The notes beneath the pieces are model-generated. The model searched no databases. It saw only the letters and a program-made list of their open reading frames with translations, and was not told the origin of the DNA. Below are positions 14,149 to 14,626 of a DNA stretch of 14,626 bases, piece by piece (the stretch's first letter is position 1; each line of letters opens with the position of its first letter). Source of the DNA: PALSA-1006 sp036171275 (GTDB lineage: Bacteria; Pseudomonadota; Gammaproteobacteria; Burkholderiales; Gallionellaceae); the NCBI GenBank assembly GCA_036171275.1, contig JAVHQT010000047.1, positions 1 through 14,626 of the forward strand, read 5' to 3'. The position numbers and the translations under genes are program-made.

Positions 14149-14284
14149 CCTGCGCCCGCGCGCGGAAATAGACCTGCGAAGCCAAAGCGAATCCCCGTCA
14201 GACTTTCACCTGCCACACTTTTAGCTTTTCTAGCACCCTGCTTGGCATGATTATTTTCAGTTTTCACCCAGTCGTTTCTTAATC

Positions 14285-14626
14285 TCACAGTCGCAATTGC
14301 CCACCCAAACAGGTTTGTGCGTGTTCTAACCGCGTCAGCGTTGGTAGCAAATTTAATCCAATTTTCTCTTTTAAATCAATAGCTTGCTCTTTCAAATCAT
14401 CAAGAGACAAGTTGATTTGATCGCCAGCGGCGGCAAAACAAATGGTGTTGCCGCTATCGCAAGACGGAAAGGCAATGGCGCGATGGTCAAACGCCTGTGC
14501 AATGCGCGCCACGCTGGCGGCAAACCCTTTGCTGCGCCCCAACAAGTTCACCGCCATAATCCCTTGTTGCGTCAAATGGGCACGCACCGCTTGATAAAAC
14601 GGCGCGGTGTCCAGAGCACCGGCGCG
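14285..14626 (-). CDS. Spermidine synthase-like protein, C-terminal part (5' end outside window)
   Basis: The frame is open to the window edge, giving about 113 codons of the C-terminus; a GTG at 14585-14587 is internal. The sequence LDTAPFYQAVRAHLTQQGIMAVNLLGR resembles the part after the active site in spermidine synthase/SAM-binding Rossmann proteins, where a helix leads into the VNL strand. It is followed by AFDHRAIAFPSCDSGNTICFAA, also typical of short spermidine synthase-like proteins in Gammaproteobacteria. The diagnostic N-terminal binding motifs are not in the window, so aminopropyltransferase activity cannot be judged; many such relatives are of unknown function. The gene converges on hemW across a 251-nt spacer. 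Confidence 0.7.
   Translation of the reverse strand, partial: RAGALDTAPFYQAVRAHLTQQGIMAVNLLGRSKGFAASVARIAQAFDHRAIAFPSCDSGNTICFAAAGDQINLSLDDLKEQAIDLKEKIGLNLLPTLTRLEHAQTCLGGQLRL

Overview
The window reads as chromosomal DNA of a gammaproteobacterium. It carries a surE-pcm-nlpD cluster, the rpsF-priB-rpsR-rplI operon with a recognisable priB (a gene typical of beta- and gammaproteobacteria), a 940-residue uvrA, an elongation factor P with arginine at residue 32, and hemW. Base composition is balanced, GTG and TTG starts occur, and a caspase-like peptidase with WD40-like repeats is present. That mix is compatible with a Thiotrichales or Chromatiales-type sulfur bacterium, but the order is inference.

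Layout, left to right. (1) 1-1911, plus strand: the 3' part of a WD40-like/caspase-fold (C14) peptidase gene. (2) 1912-2135: a convergent spacer full of degenerate copies of a CCGTTCG-type dispersed repeat. (3) 5349 down to 2136, minus strand: a tightly packed cluster surE > pcm > nlpD > radical SAM gene, coupled by ATGA and TGATG overlaps. In many gammaproteobacteria rpoS follows nlpD; here a radical SAM gene takes that place. (4) 5350-5666: a 104-nt inverted-repeat element, an intrinsic terminator for efp, and another CCGTTCG hairpin. (5) 6227-5667 and 9357-6535, minus strand: efp and uvrA. (6) 9358-9587: a divergent promoter region, with a clear sigma70 promoter for rpsF and a leader hairpin resembling the S6:S18 autoregulatory element. 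(7) 9588-11003, plus strand: rpsF-priB-rpsR-rplI, closed by a strong terminator at 11036-11075. (8) 11099-12799: a membrane-bound diguanylate cyclase (probable Cache sensor, HAMP, GGEEF, intact I-site). (9) 12828-14033: hemW. (10) 14034-14284: a spacer with another repeat fragment. (11) 14285-14626, minus strand: the C-terminal part of a spermidine synthase-like protein that runs off the window.

Most of the window is housekeeping: translation (S6, S18, L9, EF-P), replication restart (PriB), excision repair (UvrA), protein and nucleotide housekeeping (Pcm, SurE), cell division and amidase activation (NlpD) and haem trafficking (HemW). The accessory elements are the caspase-like protein, the uncharacterised radical SAM gene, the c-di-GMP synthase and the dispersed repeats. 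I see no phage, insertion sequence, CRISPR array, tRNA or rRNA, and nothing that I would claim as a new multi-gene system. The items best worth a second look are the nlpD-radical SAM linkage without rpoS, the structured repeat family, the rpsF leader hairpin and the WD40-caspase protein.
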